A stretch of 15,959 nt of DNA from Stephanodiscus triporus. Lineage: Eukaryota > Bacillariophyta > Thalassiosirophyceae > Thalassiosirales > Thalassiosiraceae. Positions 10,001 through 15,959 of this stretch are shown here, one piece after another. Within the stretch, counting starts at the first letter, position 1. Each line of letters begins with the position of its first letter. The position numbers and the translations under genes were made by a program. Under the pieces are notes generated by a model. The model searched no databases. It was given only the letters and a program-made list of their open reading frames with translations, and was not told the origin of the DNA. The DNA lies in NCBI GenBank assembly GCA_036939755.1, contig JALLAZ010000414.1, positions 1-15,959 of the forward strand, in the 5' to 3' direction.

Positions 10001-11256
10001 TTCATGGCCCACTGTCGGTCCGTGCCGGGGTAGTTGTTGGCGCCGCGGGAGAACCACTCCGGGTGGTGCTTCTCGGCCATTTGGACGTAGTAGTGGTGCT
10101 CCTGCCAGTCGGTGCCGGTGGCCGCGGAATTGGACGACGACGACGAAGAAGAAGCAGAAGAAGCAGAAGAAGAAGACGATGTCACGGCGGGATCGTGCAC
10201 GGTGGAGTGGGCCTGGGAATTGGCCAGCACGTCCGATATGATCGTCGACGCCGCGCTCTCCTCCTCTGTCGCGACCGCCGTCACCGCTGTCGTGGGATGA
10301 TCCTGATACGACGGAACCCCCCCAACCCCAGCGCCGGGTTCGACGACGCTCGCGTGGCCGGTGTGGCCGTCGTCCCCAAAATTCACGGTCCCCCCCGCCT
10401 GCTCTCGCCCCTTCTCCTTCTTCGATCCCTCCTCCTCTTGCTCCCTCAGCATCCCCTCCCAATCGGGGAGGTTGTTCGTCCACCCGACCCTCGCGATCCC
10501 GACGATCCCGCCCACTAGTACGGCGAAGGACGCGATCATGAGCGCTCCCCGTCGAGCGCGCTTCGACCTCAGGAAGGATTTGGCGTAACGTCCCCTTCCC
10601 CTTTTTCCGTCGTCGTCGCCGCCCAACCATGCGATCGCCATGTCAACGTCGCGATCGAAGTCGTCCGTCGGATCGTCGCCGTCGTCGCTGCCGCCGATGC
10701 GAAAATCCCGAAGCATCATCCCGTGGACGACGTCGCCGCCCCGGCCCTCCCCCCCAACGTCGACGTTGGCCCGAGGGCAGTCGTCGACGTTGGCGACGTC
10801 GACCTTGACGTCGAGGTCGGGGTCGAGGTCGTCGTCCTGCCCGTCGTCGCCGGCCAGACCCGAGGCCGGCGATCCCGCTGCTGTCATCCCCCTCTCCAGG
10901 TCGTCGTCGTCGTCCGCCGCTCCTCCTCCTCCTCCTACGCCGCCTCCGCCTCCGCCACCGGCTACGATGCCGTCTGTCATGCTGGCCACGTAGTCCCGGA
11001 AGGTGTCCATCAGCTGGCCCGTGCGCATCGACAGGACGTGGGCGATCTCATCGTCGACGTCGCCGGCGTCATCGTCCTCGTCGTCCTCGTCATCGTCATC
11101 ATCGTCATCATCCTCGTCGTCATCGTCGTCATCGTCCGAGAGCGGCTCATTCACGTCGATGTCGTCGTCGTCGTCGTCAGCGTCAGCGTCAGCGTCGCCC
11201 CCCGGGGGGAGGGGGTCGATTTCGTCCTTGGCGGGGGGGGAGGACGAAGAGCTCAT
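7034..11256 (-). CDS. Single-pass membrane protein with six Cys-rich repeat modules
   Basis: Six exons on the minus strand, 11256-9328, 9248-8270, 8196-8011, 7917-7846, 7766-7356 and 7275-7034, give 1272 residues. The N-terminus (about 1-220) is acidic, with long Asp runs and Gly runs. A basic stretch (KSFLRSKRARR) precedes one hydrophobic helix at about 237-257, so the C-terminus probably faces outside. Six modules of about 110-130 residues follow. The consensus is P-x-W-[YF]-D-R-S-x-G-W-x-G near the start, then FC, LCPY, xCP, a W-x-P-L-x-D and W-x-x-V-G block, C-x-x-Y, SPxWGLTG, and a terminal CC. Each full copy has six Cys, which suggests disulfides. A Ser/Thr-rich linker separates modules 1 and 2. 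I do not recognise a named family; related lineage-specific repeats may exist in diatoms. A role in adhesion, cell wall or recognition is only a guess. It is head-to-head with the kinase gene. All splice joins keep frame and restore the module pattern. Confidence 0.86.
7043..7461 (-). repeat. Cys-rich module 6 (contains intron 5)
   Basis: The module runs from SIWLDQSHGWHGG, FC, KLCPYAVYCPHG, EGEQWAPV, EWVLIG, PDWGLTG to QCC, which ends two residues before the stop. Intron 5 (7355-7276) splits the Tyr codon at exactly the same module position and phase as intron 4 in module 5. Confidence 0.78.
7276..7355 (-). other. Intron 5 of Cys-rich repeat gene
   Basis: An 80-nt phase-1 intron, donor GTGAGT and acceptor TTTTGTCAG. 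It joins CPYAV to (Y)CPHG. Confidence 0.8.
7767..7845 (-). other. Intron 4 of Cys-rich repeat gene
   Basis: A 79-nt phase-1 intron, donor GTGAGT and acceptor TTCGTTAG. It joins CPAAA to (Y)CPNG. Confidence 0.8.
7918..8010 (-). other. Intron 3 of Cys-rich repeat gene
   Basis: A 93-nt phase-1 intron, donor GTGTGT and acceptor TTCGCAG. It joins HDGYH to (G)TTYEEAE, restoring the GWxGxxY start of a module. Confidence 0.78.
8138..8513 (-). repeat. Cys-rich module 4 (contains intron 2)
   Basis: The module runs from YDRSSGWMGQNY through ILCPHEVICS, WVPIIDSPNGWARVG, CMTYNDL, HPPQWGLTG and ILCC. Intron 2 (8269-8197, phase 1) splits the second Pro codon of HPPQW. A spacer of about 40 residues precedes the module. 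Confidence 0.78.
8197..8269 (-). other. Intron 2 of Cys-rich repeat gene
   Basis: A 73-nt phase-1 intron, donor GTGAGT and acceptor GATAATAG. It joins LESHP to PQWGLTG and restores the SPxWGLTG motif of the module. Confidence 0.8.
8643..9002 (-). repeat. Cys-rich module 3
   Basis: This is the most canonical copy and has no intron: EPAWYDRSSGWDGRTY, FC, ALCPYEAVCPAG, LVQWTPLSDSYNDWVMVG, CLTY, SPTWGLTG, then VICC. It lies wholly in exon 2. Confidence 0.82.
9031..9456 (-). repeat. Cys-rich module 2 (contains intron 1)
   Basis: The module runs from EPKWYDRSSGW through CPYNVVCPL, across intron 1 (9327-9249), to LVQWVALSKPYNDWAMVG, SPTWGLTG and the CC near 9030-9035. It is very similar to module 3, including at DNA level, which points to a fairly recent duplication. 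Confidence 0.8.
9249..9327 (-). other. Intron 1 of Cys-rich repeat gene
   Basis: A 79-nt phase-0 intron with donor GTAAGG and acceptor TTTTGTCAG. It joins VVCPL to GPHHIPYGG. Without splicing the first-exon frame stops at 9286. Confidence 0.82.
9506..9700 (-). repeat. Minisatellite coding for Ser/Thr-rich linker
   Basis: On the plus strand, a block starting GAGGT-GACGC recurs at 9506, 9545, 9620 and 9659, with a degenerate start at 9695. The spacings are 39, 75, 39 and 36 nt, so the unit is close to 39 nt or 13 codons. On the coding strand it reads as repeats of STVAST followed by about eight Ser. The Ser codons are mixed (TCG, TCC, TCT, TCA), so it is not a pure microsatellite. A dense Ser/Thr stalk outside the cell would be a good O-glycosylation substrate (inference). 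Confidence 0.75.
9733..10065 (-). repeat. Cys-rich module 1 (most divergent)
   Basis: The module runs from HPEW through VLCPYEAYCPGG, QWSPISDTPDVWVQV to the terminal CC (residues about 398-508). The usual YDRSSGW is replaced by FSRGANNYPG, and WGLTG is absent, its place taken by a Gly-rich HGGNVSGGYEA. It is separated from the others by the Ser/Thr-rich linker. Confidence 0.75.
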
Positions 11257-11734
11257 CGCGGTGCCTATGAGGGGTTCTCTTTCGTTCGTGCCGACGATAT
11301 TATATCTTCGTTGGGTTTGCTTTTTTGTCTAGAGAGTATGTTAGTATCTTTCTACGCACTTCAGTGCTCTACTCTAGATACTCTCTAATAAAAATTGTTT
11401 GAACAGCAACATCGTCGCATATTATTATTACATCAGCCCTGAGAAAGTGAATGGGAGTCGAGTTCGTGATACAGACAGACGAAAGATTTCATTTCGTTGG
11501 CGGGAGAGCAGGAAGATGGTGGCCTCGACACTCGACACAGACGCGACGGGCGAAAAGTGCCCGAAGCAGGCAGCACAGGCAGGAGGCAGGGAATAGAAGA
11601 GAGAGAGAAGAGCTGCGAACGACTTCCCTCTGTTCGTCGGAATCCCTATTTCGGAATCCCACAATTCACAATTCATTCTCTCTTGTTGAAGCCAGCAACA
11701 ACAACAACAACATTACCTAGACCTCGATGCAACA
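11257..11734. promoter_or_regulatory. Bidirectional intergenic region, repeat protein and kinase
   Basis: The 478-bp space lies between the start codons of two divergent genes. It holds a 10-bp perfect inverted repeat, TAGAGAGTAT at 11330-11339 and ATACTCTCTA at 11378-11387. Nested inside it is GCACT-TC-AGTGC at 11356-11367. An ACAACAACAAC stretch just before the kinase ATG looks like an A/C-rich 5' UTR leader. No clear TATA box is seen. A shared regulatory role for the palindromes is inference. Confidence 0.5.
11330..11387. repeat. Nested inverted repeats in divergent promoter
   Basis: The outer arms are 10 bp and perfect (11330-11339 and 11378-11387). The inner arms are GCACT and AGTGC around a 2-nt loop. 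They could be a factor-binding site, a hairpin in a transcript, or a short remnant of a mobile repeat. Confidence 0.55.
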
Positions 11735-11861
11735 ATGGGGCAATGCGCGTCGAAGCGATCGCCCTACATCGCCTACGCCGCGGGGGGCGAAAGGGAGTAC
11801 CTCGAGAGGTACCACGAGTCGACGATCCTCGGACGGGGCGAGTTCGGCGTCGTCAAGATGA
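11727..11861 (+). other. Short upstream ORF overlapping the kinase start
   Basis: An ATG at 11727, 8 nt before the kinase ATG and out of frame with it, opens 44 codons ending in TGA at 11859-11861. Its context is weak (T at -3, C at +4). The kinase ATG has A at -3 and G at +4. If the transcript includes it, leaky scanning could tune kinase translation. No function is claimed for the encoded peptide. Confidence 0.35.
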
Positions 11862-13707
11862 TACACGACGTCAAGTCCGACGACTACCTCGGGAAGAGGC
11901 CGCTGGCGGTGAAGGTCCTAAGGAAGGGCTTCGTGTTCAGGGACAACACGTTTTACTCGCCCCTGAAGAAGGAGGTGTTGCGGGGGGAGGTCGAGATACT
12001 GCGGCGGCTGGCGGGTGAGTGCTTCACCCTGAAGCTCGTCGCCGTTTACGAGTCGCCGTCGATCATATACATGATCACGGAATACTGCGAGGGGGGGGAG
12101 ATGATGCCGTGGCTGTCGGCTGCGTTCAAGGGATCGAGTGGATTGAGGACGGAGGACGTGAGTCGCATCTCCTATCAATTGTGGAGCGCGGTGGATCACT
12201 GCGCGAGGCACAAGGTCATACATAGGGATATTAAACCCGGTGAGTACTATGTTTGCATGCGCCGTCGATTGGGGCGAATTGCCGCAATCGTTTCCTCTGA
12301 ATACTTACGTCATATTTGAAACACACGAAATGCCCATCTTCGTCCCATGCTGGCGAATCGCGTCATTAGCGAATGTCATGTTTTGCACCGCCGATAAAGA
12401 CAGCCAACTTCGTCTTATCGACTTCGGCAGCGGCAGGCTCGACGGCGAAGGACCGGGGGAAACCGTCGCCAACGGCGGCGCCGAAAGTGCGTCAGAAGTC
12501 GACACCCATCACACTTTCGCGGGCAGCGGCTTCTACATCTCCCCCGAGATGTTTCAGCACACATACACCTCCAAGACTGATGTCTGGTCCGCGGGGGTCA
12601 CGCTGTACGTGCTGGCGGCGGGATATCCCGCCGAACGGCTCCAGGAGACGTTCGACGTCATCCAGGGGTCGAAGGTCGGTCGATTGCGAAAACTCCCCAA
12701 TCTGCCGCGCAATATTCCCGACAGCTTTTACGACATGTTGGAGGGAGCGTTGACGTACCGACACAAGTCGAGGATGGATGCAAGGCAGTTGATGCAGTGC
12801 GAATTCTCGCAATTTCACATCCAGCACGAGGAGAGGCCAAGTGGCGTCGACAGGACGCCCGGCACCATATCCATCACAGAAATTGCGGCCGAGGCTGCCG
12901 CCGGAGGAGAAGTCGCGGAGGACGATGTGCCCGGGATTGCCCACGCCCGTCCTACGTCGTCGTCGTCGTCGATGACCAAGAGAACGACGTCCGTCGTATT
13001 GGAGGGATCCGTCAATCGACACAATGCCTACCTCGGATACCAAAAGTTCGAACGCAGTGTCACCACCGTTTTGGCCACCATGCTCGCGAAGAACACGTGC
13101 AGAAAATTTCTCATGTTGCTCAGAGAAAAGCACGACAGCCGCCGGGATTTGGACACGAGTCAAGCGAACGTCAAGAAGCTTAAGGTCGTGACAATCAAGG
13201 TGTTACTGGAGTTGCTCGAGAATATGACAGTAGCAGATGACAGAGAAGTAAAGGAAGTGTGCGTTTATCGTCCGGCGTCCAGCTTTTGTTCGTTTGTTGC
13301 GACCTGAAACATTAACTTTTTCCCTCATCTAAATGTGTATGTACTCTTCTTTCTTTCTCGCTCCTTTGACGCCCACACGCGTATAAAACCAAAGCATTGG
13401 AATGATCAAATCCATGAACAACTTCAGTTTGTACGAAAACTTTGCGTATCACATCTCCCTCCTGCGTCAATTCGTTTCTCTTCAGGCACGGAGCAATAGC
13501 TCTTCCACAAATACGGATGACAACTCTGTCAAAGGCGTTTCGTCTGTTCACGGGAATAATGTTTGGAATTCGTTGAAGAAGAAAAGAGGACTTGATGGGA
13601 GCGGTGGAAAAGGATTGGGGGGAGGAGATGCCGAGTTCAGCACTAAGAGCTCGGGGGGGATGAGAAGAGTTGCATCAGCAACGGGAATTTTGAGTAATAT
13701 GAAATGA
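11735..13707 (+). CDS. CAMK-like Ser/Thr protein kinase with N-terminal acylation motif
   Basis: Three exons, 11735-12239, 12370-13258 and 13395-13707, give about 568 residues. MGQCASKRS fits N-myristoylation at Gly2 with palmitoylation at Cys4, so membrane tethering is likely. Kinase motifs in order are GRGEFGVV (about 33-40), AVK with Lys60, HRDIKPANVMF (about 163-173, rebuilt across intron 1), DFG (186-188), SPE in place of APE (226-228) and DVWSAG (239-244). The kinase domain ends near residue 300. All catalytic residues are present, so it should be active. The overall pattern is closest to calcium/calmodulin-dependent or CDPK-type kinases, yet no EF-hand is seen. The C-terminal part has a Ser-rich linker, then a helix-rich region (about 375-510) and a Gly/Ser-rich basic tail. 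Intron 1 is GTGAGT...TTAG. Intron 2 is less certain: donor GTGCGT and acceptor AAAG, with a stronger-looking acceptor at 13484-13485. The neighbour upstream is divergent. Confidence 0.85.
12240..12369 (+). other. Kinase intron 1
   Basis: A 130-nt phase-1 intron with donor GTGAGT and acceptor TCATTAG. Removing it turns HRDIKP-G into HRDIKPANVMF, the canonical catalytic loop, which strongly supports the junction. Confidence 0.9.
13259..13394 (+). other. Kinase intron 2 (boundaries less certain)
   Basis: The preferred 136-nt phase-2 intron has donor GTGCGT and acceptor CCAAAG, giving DREVKEVIGMIKSMNN. The alternative is 13257-13485, phase 0, donor GTGTGC and acceptor TTTCTCTTCAG, which would skip about 30 residues. 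The first choice was made because the extra segment is amphipathic and protein-like. Confidence 0.55.
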
Positions 13708-14454
13708 CAATACATAGAAAGGCTCTTAATCACTAAGAGAATGCTCGTATCACTGGGGATGATACTCCCTCTGGCGCGTGCATACTGTGCTACTTGTTAA
13801 TATGCAATACCATCAAACTGACCGTCTACTTCGCTTGGGCCAATAAGCGTAATAGACCTTGCTTGGCTCGCTCGGGGAGGAGCGGAAATTACCTGCTTCC
13901 CCGACTGACAGCAAAAAGAAGAGCATATAAGACTGTTCGAATAGAAACAAACGTTTCGGAATTTGGCGGGAATTTTTTTTCACAACCGGACAGACCTTCT
14001 TTTTTTCAGAGCCTCGGCGACGAAAATCGGAAAAACAAAAATTCGCCACACGGAAACCCGGGGAAACGATGGGCGGCAGCGGCGATGGCCGAATTCTCTG
14101 CCTAATTCTCTGCCTGCGGCGTTGCGCACCCCAACTTATCGACGAAAATTATTCCTCACGCCAAAGGCTATATCGCGCCGTGCTTGTATTTTTGGGAATT
14201 TTATTTGGGGCGCGTGCGGGGTCACTGGTGTCACCGTGCGGCACCTCCGGTTTACTTCCCCCCAAAAGCAGCACCGTCAATTGACTCCTGTTGCTCCAAT
14301 TCCGCCTCATCTTATCGACCAGAACGCATCCAATGGTCATAGAAAATGATGTAATGCGCGCGGTTCGGTACAAATCGCGTGGGGGAAAGCTCTGTTTTGC
14401 ACAGTAATTGGGGGGGGGGTATTAAGGTTAGTCTATGCAGTATTTATTTTATTT
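13708..14454. other. Non-coding spacer between kinase and transposase
   Basis: I see no convincing gene in these 747 bp; the open frames here are short and show no domain-like pattern. A 12-bp exact tandem duplication (AATTCTCTGCCT) lies at 14092-14115. A G9 tract lies at 14411-14419. The right part should contain the 3' UTR and perhaps one terminus of the element carrying the transposase, but no terminal inverted repeat can be tested because the other end is outside the window. On the minus strand, AATAAA-like sequence overlaps and follows the transposase stop. Confidence 0.5.
14092..14115. repeat. 12-bp tandem duplication
   Basis: AATTCTCTGCCT occurs twice in a row, exactly. It may be replication slippage, or a footprint or target-site duplication left by an element that has gone. 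Confidence 0.7.
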
Positions 14455-15959
14455 TTATTTATCTGTGTCCCTTACCACACTACAATCAACAACAGTTGGG
14501 GATGACGCTGGCGCCATCACACTAGTCAATGCATTGGCAAGATGGGCCTCTAAACGAGCCATCAGTTCGGCCTTTTTACCGTTTGCCCGGAGCCCATGTT
14601 TTTTTAGCTCTTCCTTGATCTCTGGGACCTTCAACTTCTTCACCCCAAAAAATGCATCTGCTTTTTGGTCAGCCGCAGCCACTTTCTCCTCCTTCAATGC
14701 CTTCACCTTTGCCCTATTCTCAGTTCGGAGAACCTTCTCCTCCTTTACCTTTTGCATTACATCATCGGGGGGTTTTATATAGAACTCGTCTTGATGATAT
14801 TCTGGAGGTACCACCGGGCGGTACTTGAAATACAATTCAACCCGTTTGTATGGATTGATCCCAGGCGGTTCAATTGTTGTGAGAAGCTTGGCGGACTCAA
14901 TACGCAATTTCTCAATATCATTTGCAAATCCTCTCTTTGGCCTTACTGCGGTGTGTTGAATTATTTGATGTTCAGCGAGATCGCTCTCTCGAATTGTCAT
15001 GATCAATTCATCGTCGTCACCGTCGCAGGTGAAGATGTGATTATTTAGCACCAACCCGGACAAGTTGGTGTAGAAATCTCTGAATGCTGCATTATAATCA
15101 AGAAAGTCACTGGCAACTGTCGGATCAACAGTTATCTTATCGGAGACATTCAATGCAACAATCAACTCATCCATCGTGAATATGTTTCTCTTGCGGTACT
15201 CGTGTTTCAAAGAATTGAAGAGGCGGTCACAAGCATTCTTCGTGTGTCCAACGATGAGGAATACAAAGTTGACTCGTTTAAAGTAATGCATTTCTTTTAG
15301 CCACATTGCCAGCTTCAACACTGTGTTGTTTTTATTTTGTCCCGAGCAGTTGTCAAATATTATATTCAACTCTCCGCCGACTTCATCATCTCTAAGAAGT
15401 TGCATCTTGCGTGGAGTCTTCACAATCAATGAAGTAACATTTGTTCCACCTTTCTTTCCAATTCCCTCATGATATACATGGCAATACATATGACTGTCTA
15501 TAATACCATTGCCATAGTCGTGGGAGTGATTGACTATTCCAAAATTGTTCGCGGTCATGGGAGTGTAGTAGTATGTACAACCTGGCTGCTCGGAATTGTA
15601 ACACGGGACTTGTATGTTTTGTCCGAAGTCAACAGTAAGAGTTGTTCTCCGTTTCGAGTACTCAACGCCATTTTTTGCATCAGACACAGCAGCTGCCTCC
15701 AAACTTTGATATAGAAACCTCTGTGCCCTTGCCATATCAATATGCTTCGAGCATTCCAGAATGAGAAGCTCTTTTGCCTCCTCAACTTTGGAACTCGCTG
15801 AATCCTGCTTGTCAAGATGTGTGTTGTCTAGCAGCTGTAGTAGGCCGTCGATATCGTCATTGTCATCGGAATCATTCAATTGTTCCTCGTTTCCATTTTC
15901 CTTGGTGTGATTGGATAATATCCTGTGTTTGTTTGCAAAGGTATAGCAGTAGTAGCATA
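14455..15959 (-). CDS. DDE-type transposase-like protein with C-terminal SAP domain (5'-partial)
   Basis: The frame is open from the right window edge to the stop at 14455-14457, so the true start lies outside. The first in-frame TTG is at 15879; residues below are counted from it. Upstream of it the frame reads CYYCYTFANKHRILSNH, a possible zinc-binding CxxC-H-H cluster, then an acidic Asp-rich stretch. The core has LTVDFGQN (Asp84), IIFDNCSGQNKNN (Asp176) and VGHTKNACDRLFNSLK (Asp218), plus YHEGIGKKGGTNVTSLIVK. These fit the RNase H-like DDE/D fold known from the DUF7869 group of eukaryotic transposon-type proteins. A Lys/Glu-rich coiled-coil-like segment leads to a SAP motif at about 416-447 (LKVPEIKEELKKHGL...KAELMARL), a DNA-binding helix pair. 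Base composition is more AT-rich than the GC-rich host genes. The coding frame seems intact with no internal stops. Activity is unknown. Confidence 0.8.
   Translation of the reverse strand, partial: CYYCYTFANKHRILSNHTKENGNEEQLNDSDDNDDIDGLLQLLDNTHLDKQDSASSKVEEAKELLILECSKHIDMARAQRFLYQSLEAAAVSDAKNGVEYSKRRTTLTVDFGQNIQVPCYNSEQPGCTYYYTPMTANNFGIVNHSHDYGNGIIDSHMYCHVYHEGIGKKGGTNVTSLIVKTPRKMQLLRDDEVGGELNIIFDNCSGQNKNNTVLKLAMWLKEMHYFKRVNFVFLIVGHTKNACDRLFNSLKHEYRKRNIFTMDELIVALNVSDKITVDPTVASDFLDYNAAFRDFYTNLSGLVLNNHIFTCDGDDDELIMTIRESDLAEHQIIQHTAVRPKRGFANDIEKLRIESAKLLTTIEPPGINPYKRVELYFKYRPVVPPEYHQDEFYIKPPDDVMQKVKEEKVLRTENRAKVKALKEEKVAAADQKADAFFGVKKLKVPEIKEELKKHGLRANGKKAELMARLEAHLANALTSVMAPASSPTVVDCSVVRDTDK
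14455..15959 (-). mobile_element. Probable DNA transposon, partial
   Basis: The evidence is the transposase-like gene itself and its contrasting composition. Neither terminal inverted repeats nor target-site duplications could be identified; the left boundary probably lies between 13708 and 14454 and the right one outside the window. The superfamily cannot be fixed from this. Confidence 0.5.

Noticed and set aside
11003..11332. Plus-strand Ser-rich open frame
   Set aside because: It is antisense to the poly-Asp N-terminus of the repeat protein.
13794..14349. Overlapping plus-strand open frames in the spacer
   Set aside because: Composition is not protein-like, no motif is seen, and they overlap each other in different frames.
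15877..15879. TTG as the transposase start
   Set aside because: Nuclear genes rarely start at TTG and the frame stays open to the window edge, so the real start lies outside.

Overview
The window is eukaryotic nuclear DNA, most likely from a diatom or another stramenopile (inference). The support is short 73-145 nt spliceosomal introns with GTGAGT-type donors, compact intergenic spaces, repeated (TCG/CGA)n-coded Ser, Asp and Arg runs, and a gene mix that suits diatoms: a Golgi-type sulfotransferase, a START-like lipid-binding protein, a lineage-specific Cys-rich repeat protein and an acylated CAMK-like kinase. No rRNA, tRNA or CRISPR array was seen. The species cannot be named from sequence alone.

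Layout. 1-534: non-coding, with short tandem repeats and a perfect 14-bp-arm hairpin that looks like a fragment of a mobile or satellite repeat. 535-2058 (+): single-exon, type II membrane carbohydrate sulfotransferase. 2621-3226 (-): small secreted protein with a cupin/2OG-oxygenase-like core. 3694-6880 (+): two-exon gene with a long disordered N-terminus and a C-terminal START-like domain. 7034-11256 (-): six-exon gene for a 1272-aa single-pass membrane protein with six copies of a Cys-rich module and a Ser/Thr-rich linker. 11735-13707 (+): three-exon protein kinase with an N-terminal acylation motif. 13708-14454: non-coding. 14455 to the right edge (-): DDE-type transposase-like protein ending in a SAP domain, open at the window edge and therefore 5'-partial.

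The exon structures of the START, repeat and kinase genes were rebuilt by hand. At every junction the reading frame is kept, and in most cases a family motif is restored across the join (for example HRDIKP+ANVMF in the kinase, and the paired xYCPxG motifs in the repeat protein).

The genes do not form an operon. The clearest relationship is the head-to-head arrangement of the repeat protein and the kinase across 478 bp. A cell-surface repeat protein beside a membrane-tethered kinase could be co-regulated, but that is speculation. The most unusual items are the six-module Cys-rich repeat protein and the SAP-tailed transposase.
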